A stretch of DNA of 64,000 nucleotides from Betaproteobacteria bacterium HGW-Betaproteobacteria-7. GTDB taxonomy: Bacteria; Pseudomonadota; Gammaproteobacteria; Burkholderiales; Rhodocyclaceae. The DNA lies in assembly GCA_002840765.1 (NCBI GenBank), contig PHCE01000005.1:1-64000 (forward strand), written 5' to 3'. The translations under genes and the position numbers were made by a program. Below are positions 26,541 through 35,517 of this stretch, in pieces. Under the pieces are notes generated by a model. It ran no database searches and was not told the DNA's origin. It was given only the letters and a program-made list of their open reading frames with translations. The stretch's first letter is position 1. Each line of letters starts with the position of its first letter.

Positions 26541-26964
26541 TCCCTCACGCGAACAGGTCCGCCGCTTCTTCTGCGATGCCTGGCGCAAGCACCAGGAACG
26601 CCTGCCCCTGGTCGGCGCCGAAGTGGCAGCCGCCGACCTGGCTGCCCGCCATCCCGAGTACCATTTTCTGCTGGCCGATGCCGACGGCGCACTGGACAAG
26701 GAATGGACGCCCGAGAGCGGCGAGATGAACCCGTTTCTCCATCTCTCGCTGCATCTGGCCATCCACGAACAATTGAGCATCGACCAGCCGCCCGGCATCC
26801 GCGCCGCCTTCGAACGTTTGGTCGCGCGCCTGGATCGCCACGATGCTGAACACGTCCTCCTCGAGAAGCTGGCGGAAACGGTCTGGCAGGCTCAACGCAG
26901 CGGCGGCCAGCTCGATGCTGAAGCCTATGTCGAAGCCGTACGCCGCGCCGGTGGCCTGACGTAA
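26533..26964 (+). CDS. DUF1841 family protein
   Basis: The 143-residue soluble protein matches the DUF1841 pattern: MFNPSREQVRRFF start, a central NPFLHLSLHLAIHEQ block and a C-terminal helix. Function is unknown. The family is common in beta- and gammaproteobacteria and is usually a single small gene. Translation is probably coupled to the FIST gene. Confidence 0.88.
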   Translation: MFNPSREQVRRFFCDAWRKHQERLPLVGAEVAAADLAARHPEYHFLLADADGALDKEWTPESGEMNPFLHLSLHLAIHEQLSIDQPPGIRAAFERLVARLDRHDAEHVLLEKLAETVWQAQRSGGQLDAEAYVEAVRRAGGLT

Positions 26965-26995
26965 ACTTGAACACCGAACCAGCAGAGATCGCCCG

Positions 26996-27652
26996 ATGCA
27001 ACGTCGAAGTGCCCTAAAAAACCTCGCCGCCCTGGCAGTCACCCACGGCCTGGGCTTCTGGCAGGCCGCCCAGGCTGCTGGCGTACTCCTGCCGCCGCCC
27101 GGCTTCTACCGTCTGCACGGCGATGTCCGCCTCAACGACCAGCCGGCGCGCCAAGGAATGCTGATCAGCCCGGGCGACACCGTCACCACCGGTGCCGACG
27201 GCGAGGCGATCTACATCATCGGCAAGGATGTCTATCTGCAACGCGATCGCTCGATTGTCAGCATCACCGGTGATGCCGTGAAGAGCGGCTTGCGCATCAT
27301 CACCGGCAAGCTGCTCTCGGTATTCGGCAAGGGAGCTCGGCAACTCAGGGTACCGACCGCAACCATCGGCATACGCGGCACGGCCTGCTATATCGAGGCG
27401 ACTGACGAGCAGGTCTATTTCTGTCTGTGTTACGGCACCGTGGATATCGTCGCCGCCCATGATCCATCACAGAGGGCAACGGTCACCACCCGTTACCACG
27501 ACTCCCCGTTCAACCTGAGCGCCAGCTGTGCCTTCCTGCAGCCGGCACCGGTGATCAATCACAGCGATGCCGAACTGATCCTGCTCGAAAGCCTGGTTGG
27601 CCGCGTGCCGCCCTTCCAGGAACTGATGGGTTCCTACACAACCCGCTACTAG
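26996..27652 (+). CDS. Exported FecR-domain protein
   Basis: The 218-residue protein has a signal peptide with twin Arg (MQRRSALKNLAALAV), possibly Tat type. A FecR-like beta domain follows (GDTVTTGADGEAIYIIG, VPTATIGIRGTACYIE). Unlike true FecR it has no cytoplasmic anti-sigma part, and no sigma factor or TonB receptor is nearby. Its function is unknown. It is convergent with, and overlaps by 4 bases, the MBL gene. Confidence 0.8.
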   Translation: MQRRSALKNLAALAVTHGLGFWQAAQAAGVLLPPPGFYRLHGDVRLNDQPARQGMLISPGDTVTTGADGEAIYIIGKDVYLQRDRSIVSITGDAVKSGLRIITGKLLSVFGKGARQLRVPTATIGIRGTACYIEATDEQVYFCLCYGTVDIVAAHDPSQRATVTTRYHDSPFNLSASCAFLQPAPVINHSDAELILLESLVGRVPPFQELMGSYTTRY

Positions 27653-28422
27653 CTCGGCAGCCGGTAGTGGTCCTGGGTCATCAGATCAACGCCGCACTCC
27701 AGGCCTTCGACCCAGGCGATGAAATCGCCAACCGCCTGCTTGCCGACAAAGCGGCTGCCGTGTTGGGGGACGATCTGCTCGATGTCGAGCTGGCGCACCA
27801 TGTTGCCCCAGAAGCGGCAAACCTTGCGCGAGACGATGTAACGCCGGTGGAAGCCTTCCATGTGCCGGACATGACTGGCGAAATCAGTCACTGGCTCGGC
27901 CGCCTGCGCATGCGGCACCAGGGAGGCGCCGAGGTCACCGGTGAAGAGAATCTTGGCCACCGGATCGTAGAACTGGAAATTGCCTTCGGCGTGCATGAAG
28001 TGCGCCGGCACCGCGAACAGCTTGCAGTTGCCGAGGCGGATCACCGTTCCCGGGTCGGGAATGCCGAGAATGCGGTCGGAAACGTCCTTGCCGGTAGTGA
28101 AATGCGGCACGAAGCGGGTCCACAGACTGGAGATCATCACCTTGCAATGCGAGGCGACGAACCACTTGTTGACCGAAGCGATGATGTCGGGGTCCGGATG
28201 CGAAGCCAGGATGTAGTCGAGATCCTTGGACGAAAAATACTTCTGCATATCCATCAACAGACCGGTGTAGGTCATGTTGCCGCCCGGATCGATCAGCGCG
28301 CCATGCCCGTTGTCGACTACCAGGAACTGATTGCTCTGCACTGCACCGGCGGCTGAATCATCCACCAGATCGTAGAAGGCATGGACGATGTGCACACCGT
28401 CATTGAACAATTCAACGGCCAT
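27649..28422 (-). CDS. Flavodiiron-type metallo-beta-lactamase-fold protein (ODP-like)
   Basis: The 257-residue protein is a stand-alone MBL domain related to the diiron half of flavodiiron proteins. Likely metal ligands are H75, D77, D79, H144, D163 and H221 (SHPDPD, MHAEGN, TGDLG, PQHGS). The HxDxD set is the flavodiiron rather than hydrolase form. No flavodoxin or rubredoxin domain follows. Such ODP proteins can bind oxygen and act as redox sensors. Promoter and partners are not evident. Confidence 0.82.
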   Translation of the reverse strand: MAVELFNDGVHIVHAFYDLVDDSAAGAVQSNQFLVVDNGHGALIDPGGNMTYTGLLMDMQKYFSSKDLDYILASHPDPDIIASVNKWFVASHCKVMISSLWTRFVPHFTTGKDVSDRILGIPDPGTVIRLGNCKLFAVPAHFMHAEGNFQFYDPVAKILFTGDLGASLVPHAQAAEPVTDFASHVRHMEGFHRRYIVSRKVCRFWGNMVRQLDIEQIVPQHGSRFVGKQAVGDFIAWVEGLECGVDLMTQDHYRLPS

Positions 28423-28475
28423 AAGACCCCCTGCATAAGGAAGCTGAGGATTATCCTCGGGCTAGTTCTTTTTGA

Positions 28476-28799
28476 CTAGTCCGCGCCGGCCTTGACGTGC
28501 TTTTCACCATCCCGGCTCTGACTACCCAGCGTCAGCTCGCTGTTCTCGCTGAGGGCGAAGAAAAAGGCGTCAACCGCCTGTGGCTCGCCAGAGGCGGCGA
28601 AGGTCGTCTGGCCGCAGGCACACTGGCCGACCCAGATCGCCTCAATACCGCGCAATCCACGGGTGCTGACCGGGTGGATGTCGGTGACGTCGGCGCTGCA
28701 GCCGTTGCAGACCAGCTTTTCCGGTCGCGTCGCGGCAATCTTGGCCTGTGCCTGGGCAACGCGTTCGGCCTGAGTTCCTCGTGATTTAGCCTGACCCAT
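28476..28799 (-). CDS. Small Cys-motif protein of unknown function
   Basis: The 107-residue protein has a basic N-terminal helix and two cysteine pairs, C31-x2-C34 and C60-x-C62 (CACGQTTF), suggesting one structural zinc. No family is recognised. The start has a GGAGAT-like site upstream. It stands alone between the MBL gene and the divergent DUF599 gene. Confidence 0.7.
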   Translation of the reverse strand: MGQAKSRGTQAERVAQAQAKIAATRPEKLVCNGCSADVTDIHPVSTRGLRGIEAIWVGQCACGQTTFAASGEPQAVDAFFFALSENSELTLGSQSRDGEKHVKAGAD

Positions 28800-28909
28800 G
28801 TCGATCTCCTGTTCGCTGAAAAGCGGCGAGGATAGCCGCCGCGCCGCCCGCTGTCGAATGCCGGCGGCCGCCGCTACTCGCCCTCCCGGCCTTGTGGCAC
28901 ACTGCCGCC

Positions 28910-29602
28910 ATGCATGCCTTCCCCCATCTTGCCGTCATTGACTGGATCGCCCTCGCCATCTTCATCGCCAGTTGGAGTGGCTATGCCTGGTTCTCAGAAC
29001 ACAGCCGCCTGGCCGAATCCGGACTGATCGGCACCAGTCACCGCTACCGCCTGCTGTGGGCCTACCGCATGCTCGAACGCGACATGCGGGTCACCGATTC
29101 GACGCTGATCGGCAATCTGGTCAACAGCGTCACCTTCTACGCCAACACCACGATCTACATCATCGCCGGCCTGGTCGCCGTGCTCGGCGCCTCGGACAAG
29201 CTGATCGGCATCACTGCCGACCTGCCCTTTGCCGGCGACGGCAGCCGCGAACTGCTCGAAATCAAGCTGATGCTGGTGCTCGCCTCTTTCGTCTTCGCCT
29301 ATTTCAAATTCACCTGGGCGCTGCGCCAGTTCAACCTGCTCTCCATCCTGGTCGGCGCTGCCCCGCTGGGCAAGAGCGGCGAGCCGGGCATCGACAGCTA
29401 TGCCAAGCGCCTGGCCGGTGCCAACAACCTGGCTGGCGACGATTTCAACCGCGGCATCCGCGCCTACTACTTCGGCCTCGCTGCCGCCGGCTGGATGCTC
29501 CATCCGTTGGTCCTGGCCGGGCTTGCCATCGGCGTCCTGATCGTCCTCTACCGCCGCGACTACAGCTCGGCGGCGCTTGCCATCCTGCGCGAAGACAGCT
29601 GA
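28910..29602 (+). CDS. DUF599 inner-membrane protein
   Basis: The 230-residue protein has four or five predicted helices and the family start IDWIALAIFIASWSGYAWF. Function is unknown. ATG at 28910 is preferred over an in-frame TTG at 28892. It is followed after 3 bases by rarD, so they form one unit. Confidence 0.85.
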   Translation: MHAFPHLAVIDWIALAIFIASWSGYAWFSEHSRLAESGLIGTSHRYRLLWAYRMLERDMRVTDSTLIGNLVNSVTFYANTTIYIIAGLVAVLGASDKLIGITADLPFAGDGSRELLEIKLMLVLASFVFAYFKFTWALRQFNLLSILVGAAPLGKSGEPGIDSYAKRLAGANNLAGDDFNRGIRAYYFGLAAAGWMLHPLVLAGLAIGVLIVLYRRDYSSAALAILREDS

Positions 29603-29605
29603 GCA

Positions 29606-30493
29606 ATGGCCACTGCACCGAACCCGGCGGGCCTCGCCTATGGCCTGATCGCCTATTGCATCTGGGGCTTTTTCCCGCTCTATTTCCACCAGCTGGCGCA
29701 TGTCTCGCCGATGGACATCCTGAGCAACCGGGCGGCCTGGGCCTTCGTCTTTGTCGGCCTGTTGCTGACGTTGCGCGGGCGCTGGCACCAGGTGCGCGCC
29801 GTCTTCCTTACACCACGGCATTTGGCCAGCCTGGCGCTGGCGGCGCTGCTGGTCGGCAGCAACTGGCTGGTCTTCCTGTGGGCTGTGGCCAACCAACAGG
29901 TGGTTGCCTCCAGCCTCGGCTACTTCCTGACCCCACTGGTCAATGTGCTGCTCGGTCTGCTGGTACTCAAGGAACGCCTCAACCGCCTCGAATGGATTGC
30001 TGTGGCACTGGCCGTCGTTGCCATCGGCAACGAGATCATCGCCCTCGGTAGCCTGCCCTGGGTCTCGCTGTTCCTCGCCGCCACCTTCGGCACCTACGGA
30101 CTGGTGCGCAAACAAGTGCCGGTCGATGCCATCTCCGGACTGTGGCTGGAAACCCTGGCCATGCTGCCGGTATGCCTGCTCTATGCGCTGTGGATGGCCC
30201 AGTCGGGACATGCTGTGTTTGCCGGCGGCGACCTGTCCACCAATGCCCTGCTGGCCGGCGCCGGGGTGCTGACGGCGCTGCCGCTGATGGCCTTCGCCGC
30301 GGCCACACAGCGGCTCGACCTGGCCACTGTTGGCATGCTGATGTACATCAATCCGACCCTGCAGTTCGTAACCGCCATCTGGGTCTTCGGCGAGCCACTG
30401 CAGACGGCCCGGCTATTCAGCTTTGCACTGATCTGGTGCGGCCTCTTCGTCTTCAGCTGGAGCGCCTGGCGCAAGTACCGCGCCGCTGGTTGA
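29606..30493 (+). CDS. rarD: RarD-type EamA permease
   Basis: The 295-residue inner-membrane protein has ten predicted helices in two EamA repeats. It matches RarD by GLAYGLIAYCIWGFFPLYF at the start and SNWLVFLWAVANQQVVASSLGYF in the middle. The transported substrate of RarD is not established. It ends 9 bases before the convergent tetR-type gene. Confidence 0.93.
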   Translation: MATAPNPAGLAYGLIAYCIWGFFPLYFHQLAHVSPMDILSNRAAWAFVFVGLLLTLRGRWHQVRAVFLTPRHLASLALAALLVGSNWLVFLWAVANQQVVASSLGYFLTPLVNVLLGLLVLKERLNRLEWIAVALAVVAIGNEIIALGSLPWVSLFLAATFGTYGLVRKQVPVDAISGLWLETLAMLPVCLLYALWMAQSGHAVFAGGDLSTNALLAGAGVLTALPLMAFAAATQRLDLATVGMLMYINPTLQFVTAIWVFGEPLQTARLFSFALIWCGLFVFSWSAWRKYRAAG

Positions 30494-30502
30494 AACTGTC
30501 GT

Positions 30503-31129
30503 TCAGCGTACCTGGGCGCGACGCAACGCCATGTGCAGCGAGATCATCTCGGGAATCCGCCGGTCGAGGTCGGAGCCCTTCTGGCAGCCCAGCATCAGGT
30601 GCAGCAGACCGCTGGTGAAGGCCCAGGTATCGCGCGCCATGTGCAGCGCATCGAGCCCGGCGCGCAAGGTGCCGCGTTCGACCGCCGCCTGGTAGCGGGA
30701 TTCGATCTTCTCCAGGAAGGCGTAGGCCGGTTTGCCGACCTCTTGCTGGATGCTGGCGAACTCGTCGACGTACTCGCAGCGCGAGATCATGATTTCAAAG
30801 ACTTCGCGCACCACCGGACAGTCGTCGAGAACGCGGAAAAACTCCTGCAACGAGGCCTCGATGGCATCGAGCGGATCGGCGAAGGTCTCGGAGAACAGCA
30901 ACGCATCGGTGCGCTCGATCATCGGCGCAAAGACATCCTCGCGCATGGCGAAGAACAATTCGGCCTTGTCCTGGAAATGCCAGTAGATAGCGCCGCGGGT
31001 GACGCCCGCATCCTTGGCGATCTTCTCCAGCGTCGACCGGCCGACGCCACACTGGTGAAATACCCGGCGCGCAGACTCGATAATGTCCTTGCGCGTTTTC
31101 TCCGCTTCTTCCTTGGTTTTTCTGACCAT
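30503..31129 (-). CDS. acrR: TetR-family repressor of the adjacent RND efflux operon (AcrR/TtgR type)
   Basis: The 208-residue protein has the AcrR-type helix-turn-helix at about residues 10-55 (TLEKIAKDAGVTRGAIYWHFQDKAELF) and a C-terminal ligand-binding helical domain. It is divergent from the efflux genes, with an AcrR-like palindrome in the shared gap. It should repress acrAB-oprM and itself until a drug or similar ligand binds. Confidence 0.92.
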   Translation of the reverse strand: MVRKTKEEAEKTRKDIIESARRVFHQCGVGRSTLEKIAKDAGVTRGAIYWHFQDKAELFFAMREDVFAPMIERTDALLFSETFADPLDAIEASLQEFFRVLDDCPVVREVFEIMISRCEYVDEFASIQQEVGKPAYAFLEKIESRYQAAVERGTLRAGLDALHMARDTWAFTSGLLHLMLGCQKGSDLDRRIPEMISLHMALRRAQVR

Positions 31130-31192
31130 AAAACTCTTCCTCCGCCGCCCCTGGCGCGCATCTTAAGTCACCGCCAATCGCGATGCCAAGCT

Positions 31193-31220
31193 TTTACATA
31201 CATCCTCGTTTGTATATACT
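31193..31220 (+). promoter_or_regulatory. Efflux operon promoter with overlapping AcrR-type operator
   Basis: TTTACA at 31193-31198 and TATACT at 31215-31220 with a 16-base spacer form a good promoter toward acrA. A 24-base palindrome from 31195 to 31218 covers it: TACATACA on the left faces TGTATATA on the right, with 8 of the outer 9 positions symmetric. The size and TACATACA arm match the E. coli acrR operator as I remember it. Binding would block the polymerase site directly. Confidence 0.75.
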
Positions 31221-31251
31221 ACGCCGATAATTTTCCCCGGAGTACTTCACG

Positions 31252-32388
31252 ATGCCTGCCAACCGGTCACCGCTATCCGCCTTTTCGACCCTTTTCGCCG
31301 TCTCGGCGCTCAGCCTGGTCATGCTGGCCGGCTGTTCCGACAGCAAGCCGGCGGGGCCGCCGGCCATGGGTCCATTGCCGGTCAGTGTGCTCGAAGTCCA
31401 GCCGCAGCGCGTGCCGTCCTCGGTCGAAGTCATGGCGCAAACCGAAGGCGCCCGCGAAACCGAAGTGCGCGCCCGCGTCGGCGGCATCCTGATCAAGCGC
31501 CTCTTTCAGGAAGGGGAAACGGTCAAGGCCGGCCAGCCATTATTCCAGATCGACCGCTCAACCTATGAAATCGCCGTCGCCGATGCCAAGGCCCGGGCCG
31601 ACCAGACGGAACGCGAACTGAAGCGGATGAAGACGCTGATCGAAGCCAAAGCGATCAGCCAGAAGAACCACGATGACGCGCTTTCGGCCAACGAGATCGC
31701 CCAGGCGGCCCTGCGCCAGGCCCAGCTCAACCTGTCGTGGACCACCGTCAGCGCCCCGGTCGGCGGCGTCACCGGGCGGGCGGTTAAATCCGAAGGCAAC
31801 CTGATCTCGGTCGGCGACGACAGCCTGCTGACCTCGATCTCGCAGAGCAATCCGATCTGGGTCCGCTTCAGCCTCGGCGACAGCGACCTGCTCAAACTCG
31901 ATGGCGGCCGGGTCAGCGACAAGAACGTCAGCGGCGTCCAGCTGGTCCTTGCCGACGGCACGCTCTATGAAAAACCCGGCAAGCTGAATTTCACCGCCAG
32001 CACCATCGACACGACACTCGGCACGCAAGCCCTGCGCGCCGAGTTCGACAATGCCGGCGGCCGCCTGCTGCCCGGCCAGTTCGTCCGCATTCGCCTGCTC
32101 ACCGGCGAACGCGATGGCGTCTTCCTGGTACCGCAGTCAGCCATCATGCAGACCGAACAAGGCCCCTTGGTCATGCTCGCCGACGCCGAGAACAAGGTCG
32201 CCCCGCGCCCGATCCAGGTCGCCGAGTGGCTCGGCCGCAACTGGGTGGTCACCGGCGGTCTGCAGGCCGGCGACCGCGTCATCGTCGACAACCTGATGAA
32301 ACTGCGCCCCGGCGCCCCGGTGGCGCCGAAAGCGCCGGCAACCCCGGGCGCTCCCGCGGCTCCTGCCGCCGCGGCCGGCAAGTCCTGA
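31252..32388 (+). CDS. acrA: RND efflux periplasmic adaptor (membrane fusion lipoprotein)
   Basis: The 378-residue protein has a lipoprotein signal with lipobox LAGC near residue 27. Barrel-sandwich halves (VRARVGGILIKRLFQEGETVKAGQPLFQID; VSAPVGGVTGRAV) flank a short coiled-coil hairpin. The C-terminal tail is Ala/Pro rich. It links AcrB to the outer-membrane channel. acrB starts 9 bases after its stop. Confidence 0.95.
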   Translation: MPANRSPLSAFSTLFAVSALSLVMLAGCSDSKPAGPPAMGPLPVSVLEVQPQRVPSSVEVMAQTEGARETEVRARVGGILIKRLFQEGETVKAGQPLFQIDRSTYEIAVADAKARADQTERELKRMKTLIEAKAISQKNHDDALSANEIAQAALRQAQLNLSWTTVSAPVGGVTGRAVKSEGNLISVGDDSLLTSISQSNPIWVRFSLGDSDLLKLDGGRVSDKNVSGVQLVLADGTLYEKPGKLNFTASTIDTTLGTQALRAEFDNAGGRLLPGQFVRIRLLTGERDGVFLVPQSAIMQTEQGPLVMLADAENKVAPRPIQVAEWLGRNWVVTGGLQAGDRVIVDNLMKLRPGAPVAPKAPATPGAPAAPAAAAGKS

Positions 32389-32397
32389 GGCACGAGC

Positions 32398-35300
32398 ATG
32401 TCGAAATTCTTCATTAACCGGCCGATCTTCGCTTCGGTCATCTCCATCATCATCGTCATCGCCGGCCTGGTCGCCGCGCAGGTGCTGCCGATCGCCCAGT
32501 ATCCGCAGATCGCGCCGCCGACGGTACTGATCACCGCCAGCTACCCGGGCGCTTCGGCCGAAACGCTGGCCCGCACCGTCGCCGCGCCGATCGAGGAACA
32601 GCTGAACGGGGTCGAGAACCTGGCCTATTTCACCTCCTCGTCCTCGGCCAATGGTTCGGTGACGATTACCGCCACCTTCGATGTCGGTACCGATGTCGAT
32701 GCCGCCACGGTCAATGTCAACAACCGGGTCAAGGCCGCCGAGCCGCGCCTGCCCGAGGAAGTACGGCGCAATGGCGTGATCGTCCAGAAGCGATCGAACG
32801 ACATCCTGCAGGTGGTGGCGCTGAAATCGGACCAGGGGCGCTACAGCACGCTGTTCCTCTCCAACTACGCCAGCCTGAACATTGTCGATGAGCTGAAGCG
32901 GGTCAAGGGCGTCGGCGACGTCTCCATCTTCGGTGCCCAGGACTACTCGATGCGTATCTGGCTGAAGCCGGACCGCATGGCCCAGCTGAAGCTGACACCG
33001 AGCGACATTGCTGCGGCCGTGCGCGCCCAGAACGCCCAGAATGCGGCCGGCAAGATCGGCCAGGAACCGGCGCCGAACGACCAGATGCTGGCTTTTACGG
33101 TCACCGCCAAAGGCCGCCTGCTGACGCCGGAGGAATTCGGCAACATCGTCATTCGCGCCGGTGGCCCGAACGGCGTGCTGCGCCTCAAGGACGTCGCCCG
33201 CATCGAACTCGGCGCCTACAGCTACGATCAGTCGGTCACGCTGGACGGCCAGCCGACCATCGGCATGGGCGTCTTCCTGCAGACCGGCGCCAACGCGCTG
33301 GAAGTCTCGGCCGCCACCACCGCCCGCCTCAACGAGCTGAAGAAGAAGTTCCCCGAGGGCATGGACTACGTCATTCCCTTCGACACGACGCGCTTCGTCT
33401 CGGCCTCGATCAGTGAAGTCGTCAAGACGCTGATCGAAGCGGCGCTGCTGGTCATCGCCGTGGTCTATATCTTCCTGCAGAGCTGGCGGGCGACGCTGAT
33501 CCCGATGGTCGCCGTACCGATCTCGCTGATCGGTACCTTCGCCGGCCTGTGGCTGTTCGGCTTCTCGATCAACACGCTGACCCTGTTCGCCATGGTGCTG
33601 GCCATCGGCATCGTCGTCGACGACGCGATCGTCGTGCTGGAGAACGTCGAGCGACTGATGGCTGAAGAGAAGCTGCCGCCCAAGCAGGCGGCGATCAAGG
33701 CCATGAGCCAGGTGCAGACGGCCTTGGTGGCCATCGTCCTGGTCCTGGTTTCAGTGTTCATTCCGGTCGCCTTTCTCGGCGGCATCGCCGGCCAGCTGTA
33801 CAAGCAGTTCGCCGTCACCGTCGCCGTCGCCGTGGTGCTCTCCGGCGTCGTCGCGCTGACCCTGACGCCGGCGCTGTGCGCCCTGCTGCTCAAGGCCCAG
33901 CACACCGAACACAAGCTGTTCCGACCGTTCAACCGGATGTTCGAGCGGCTGACCAACAACTATGTGCGCACGGTCAGCTTCACGCTCAAGCACGGCATCG
34001 TCGGTGCCCTGATCTTCGTCGCCGTGATCGGCGTCAGCACGTTGTTCTTCCGCGTCATTCCCGGCAGTTTCGTGCCGGCCGAGGACCAGGGTTACCTGAT
34101 CTCGGCGCTGATGCTGCCGGATGGCGCGACCTTGAAGCGCACCGCCGCCACCGGTGACGGCATGCGCCAGATGATCGCTGCCGACCCGGCAGTCAAGCAC
34201 ACCTTCGTCGTTTCCGGTTTCGACCTGATCGGCGGCGGCAACAAGCCGAACGCCGGCACCATCTTCATCCCGCTAAAGGATTGGAGCGAGCGCGAGGCCA
34301 AGGCGCAGGACCTGGCCGGCAAGTTCATGGGCATCGGCATGATGCAGCCGGACGGCATGGGCCTGGTCTTCAACCCGCCGCCGATCATGGGCCTCGGCAC
34401 CGCCGGCGGCTTCGAGGTCTATGTGCAGAACCGCGTGGACGGCGACACGCGCAAGCTCAACGAGGTGGTTCAGACGTTCATCGCCGAGTTGCAGAAACAT
34501 CCTGAATTCACCCGCGTCTCGACCTTCTTCCGGCCGACCGTGCCGCAACTGTTCGTCGAAGTCGATGAGCCGAAGGCACTGTCGCTCGGCATTCCGCTGG
34601 CCGAGGTATACACGACGCTGCAAAGCACCATGGGCGCGCTCTACGTCAATGACTTCAACAAGGCTGGCCGGGTCTATCGCGTGCAGTTGCAGGCCGAGGC
34701 CAGTTACCGGATGCGGCCCGAGGACATCGGCAAGGTCTATGTGCGCAGTGCGACTAGCGGCGCGATGATCCCATTGTCGGCGATCAGCACGGTCAAGAAT
34801 GTCGTCGGCCCGGAACAGGTCGAGCGCTTCAACGGCTTCGTCGCCGCCAAGCTGATGGGCGACTCGAAACCCGGCATCAGTTCCGGCGACGCCATCCGCA
34901 TCGTCGAGGAAGTGGCCGCGTCGACCCTGCCAGCCGGCTACGAGATCGCCTGGACCGGCCAGGCCTATCAGGAAAAGGGTACGGCCGGTTCCTCGATGCA
35001 GGCTTTCGCCTTCGCCATCATCATGGTTTTCCTGATCCTCGCCGCCCAGTACGAGAAGTGGTCGCTGCCGCTGGCCGTCGTCATGGCCGTGCCCTTCGCG
35101 CTGATGGGGGCGCTGACGGCGATCTGGCTACGCGGCATGCCGAACGACATCTACTTCCAGATCGGTCTGGTGGTGCTGATCGGCCTGGCTTCGAAGAATG
35201 CCATCCTGATCGTCGAATTTGCCGCCCAGAAGTACGCCGAGGGCATGAGCGCGACGGAAGCGGCGCTGGTTGCTGCCCGCCTGCGTCTGCGGCCGATCAT

Positions 35301-35517
35301 CATGACCTCGCTGGCCTTCGTGCTCGGCGTCTTCCCGCTGGTCAAAGCCACCGGCGCCGGCGCCGCCGCCCGGCAGTCGATGGGCACCGGCGTCTTCGGC
35401 GGGATGATCGCCGCCACCTTCATCGCCACCATTTTCATACCGCTGTTCTTCAAGTGGCTCGAGCGCGGCAAACAGATCGACCCTACACACCTCGACGCCG
35501 AGGAGGAAAAGGCATGA
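32398..35517 (+). CDS. acrB: RND efflux pump, HAE1 family
   Basis: The 1039-residue inner-membrane proton antiporter has twelve membrane helices and two large periplasmic loops. The proton-relay Asp pair lies in AIGIVVDDAIVVLENVE, and the matching Lys should be in the later helix region. The N-terminus FFINRPIFASVISI is the family signature. It exports hydrophobic drugs, dyes or similar compounds. It overlaps oprM by 4 bases. Confidence 0.97.
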   Translation: MSKFFINRPIFASVISIIIVIAGLVAAQVLPIAQYPQIAPPTVLITASYPGASAETLARTVAAPIEEQLNGVENLAYFTSSSSANGSVTITATFDVGTDVDAATVNVNNRVKAAEPRLPEEVRRNGVIVQKRSNDILQVVALKSDQGRYSTLFLSNYASLNIVDELKRVKGVGDVSIFGAQDYSMRIWLKPDRMAQLKLTPSDIAAAVRAQNAQNAAGKIGQEPAPNDQMLAFTVTAKGRLLTPEEFGNIVIRAGGPNGVLRLKDVARIELGAYSYDQSVTLDGQPTIGMGVFLQTGANALEVSAATTARLNELKKKFPEGMDYVIPFDTTRFVSASISEVVKTLIEAALLVIAVVYIFLQSWRATLIPMVAVPISLIGTFAGLWLFGFSINTLTLFAMVLAIGIVVDDAIVVLENVERLMAEEKLPPKQAAIKAMSQVQTALVAIVLVLVSVFIPVAFLGGIAGQLYKQFAVTVAVAVVLSGVVALTLTPALCALLLKAQHTEHKLFRPFNRMFERLTNNYVRTVSFTLKHGIVGALIFVAVIGVSTLFFRVIPGSFVPAEDQGYLISALMLPDGATLKRTAATGDGMRQMIAADPAVKHTFVVSGFDLIGGGNKPNAGTIFIPLKDWSEREAKAQDLAGKFMGIGMMQPDGMGLVFNPPPIMGLGTAGGFEVYVQNRVDGDTRKLNEVVQTFIAELQKHPEFTRVSTFFRPTVPQLFVEVDEPKALSLGIPLAEVYTTLQSTMGALYVNDFNKAGRVYRVQLQAEASYRMRPEDIGKVYVRSATSGAMIPLSAISTVKNVVGPEQVERFNGFVAAKLMGDSKPGISSGDAIRIVEEVAASTLPAGYEIAWTGQAYQEKGTAGSSMQAFAFAIIMVFLILAAQYEKWSLPLAVVMAVPFALMGALTAIWLRGMPNDIYFQIGLVVLIGLASKNAILIVEFAAQKYAEGMSATEAALVAARLRLRPIIMTSLAFVLGVFPLVKATGAGAAARQSMGTGVFGGMIAATFIATIFIPLFFKWLERGKQIDPTHLDAEEEKA

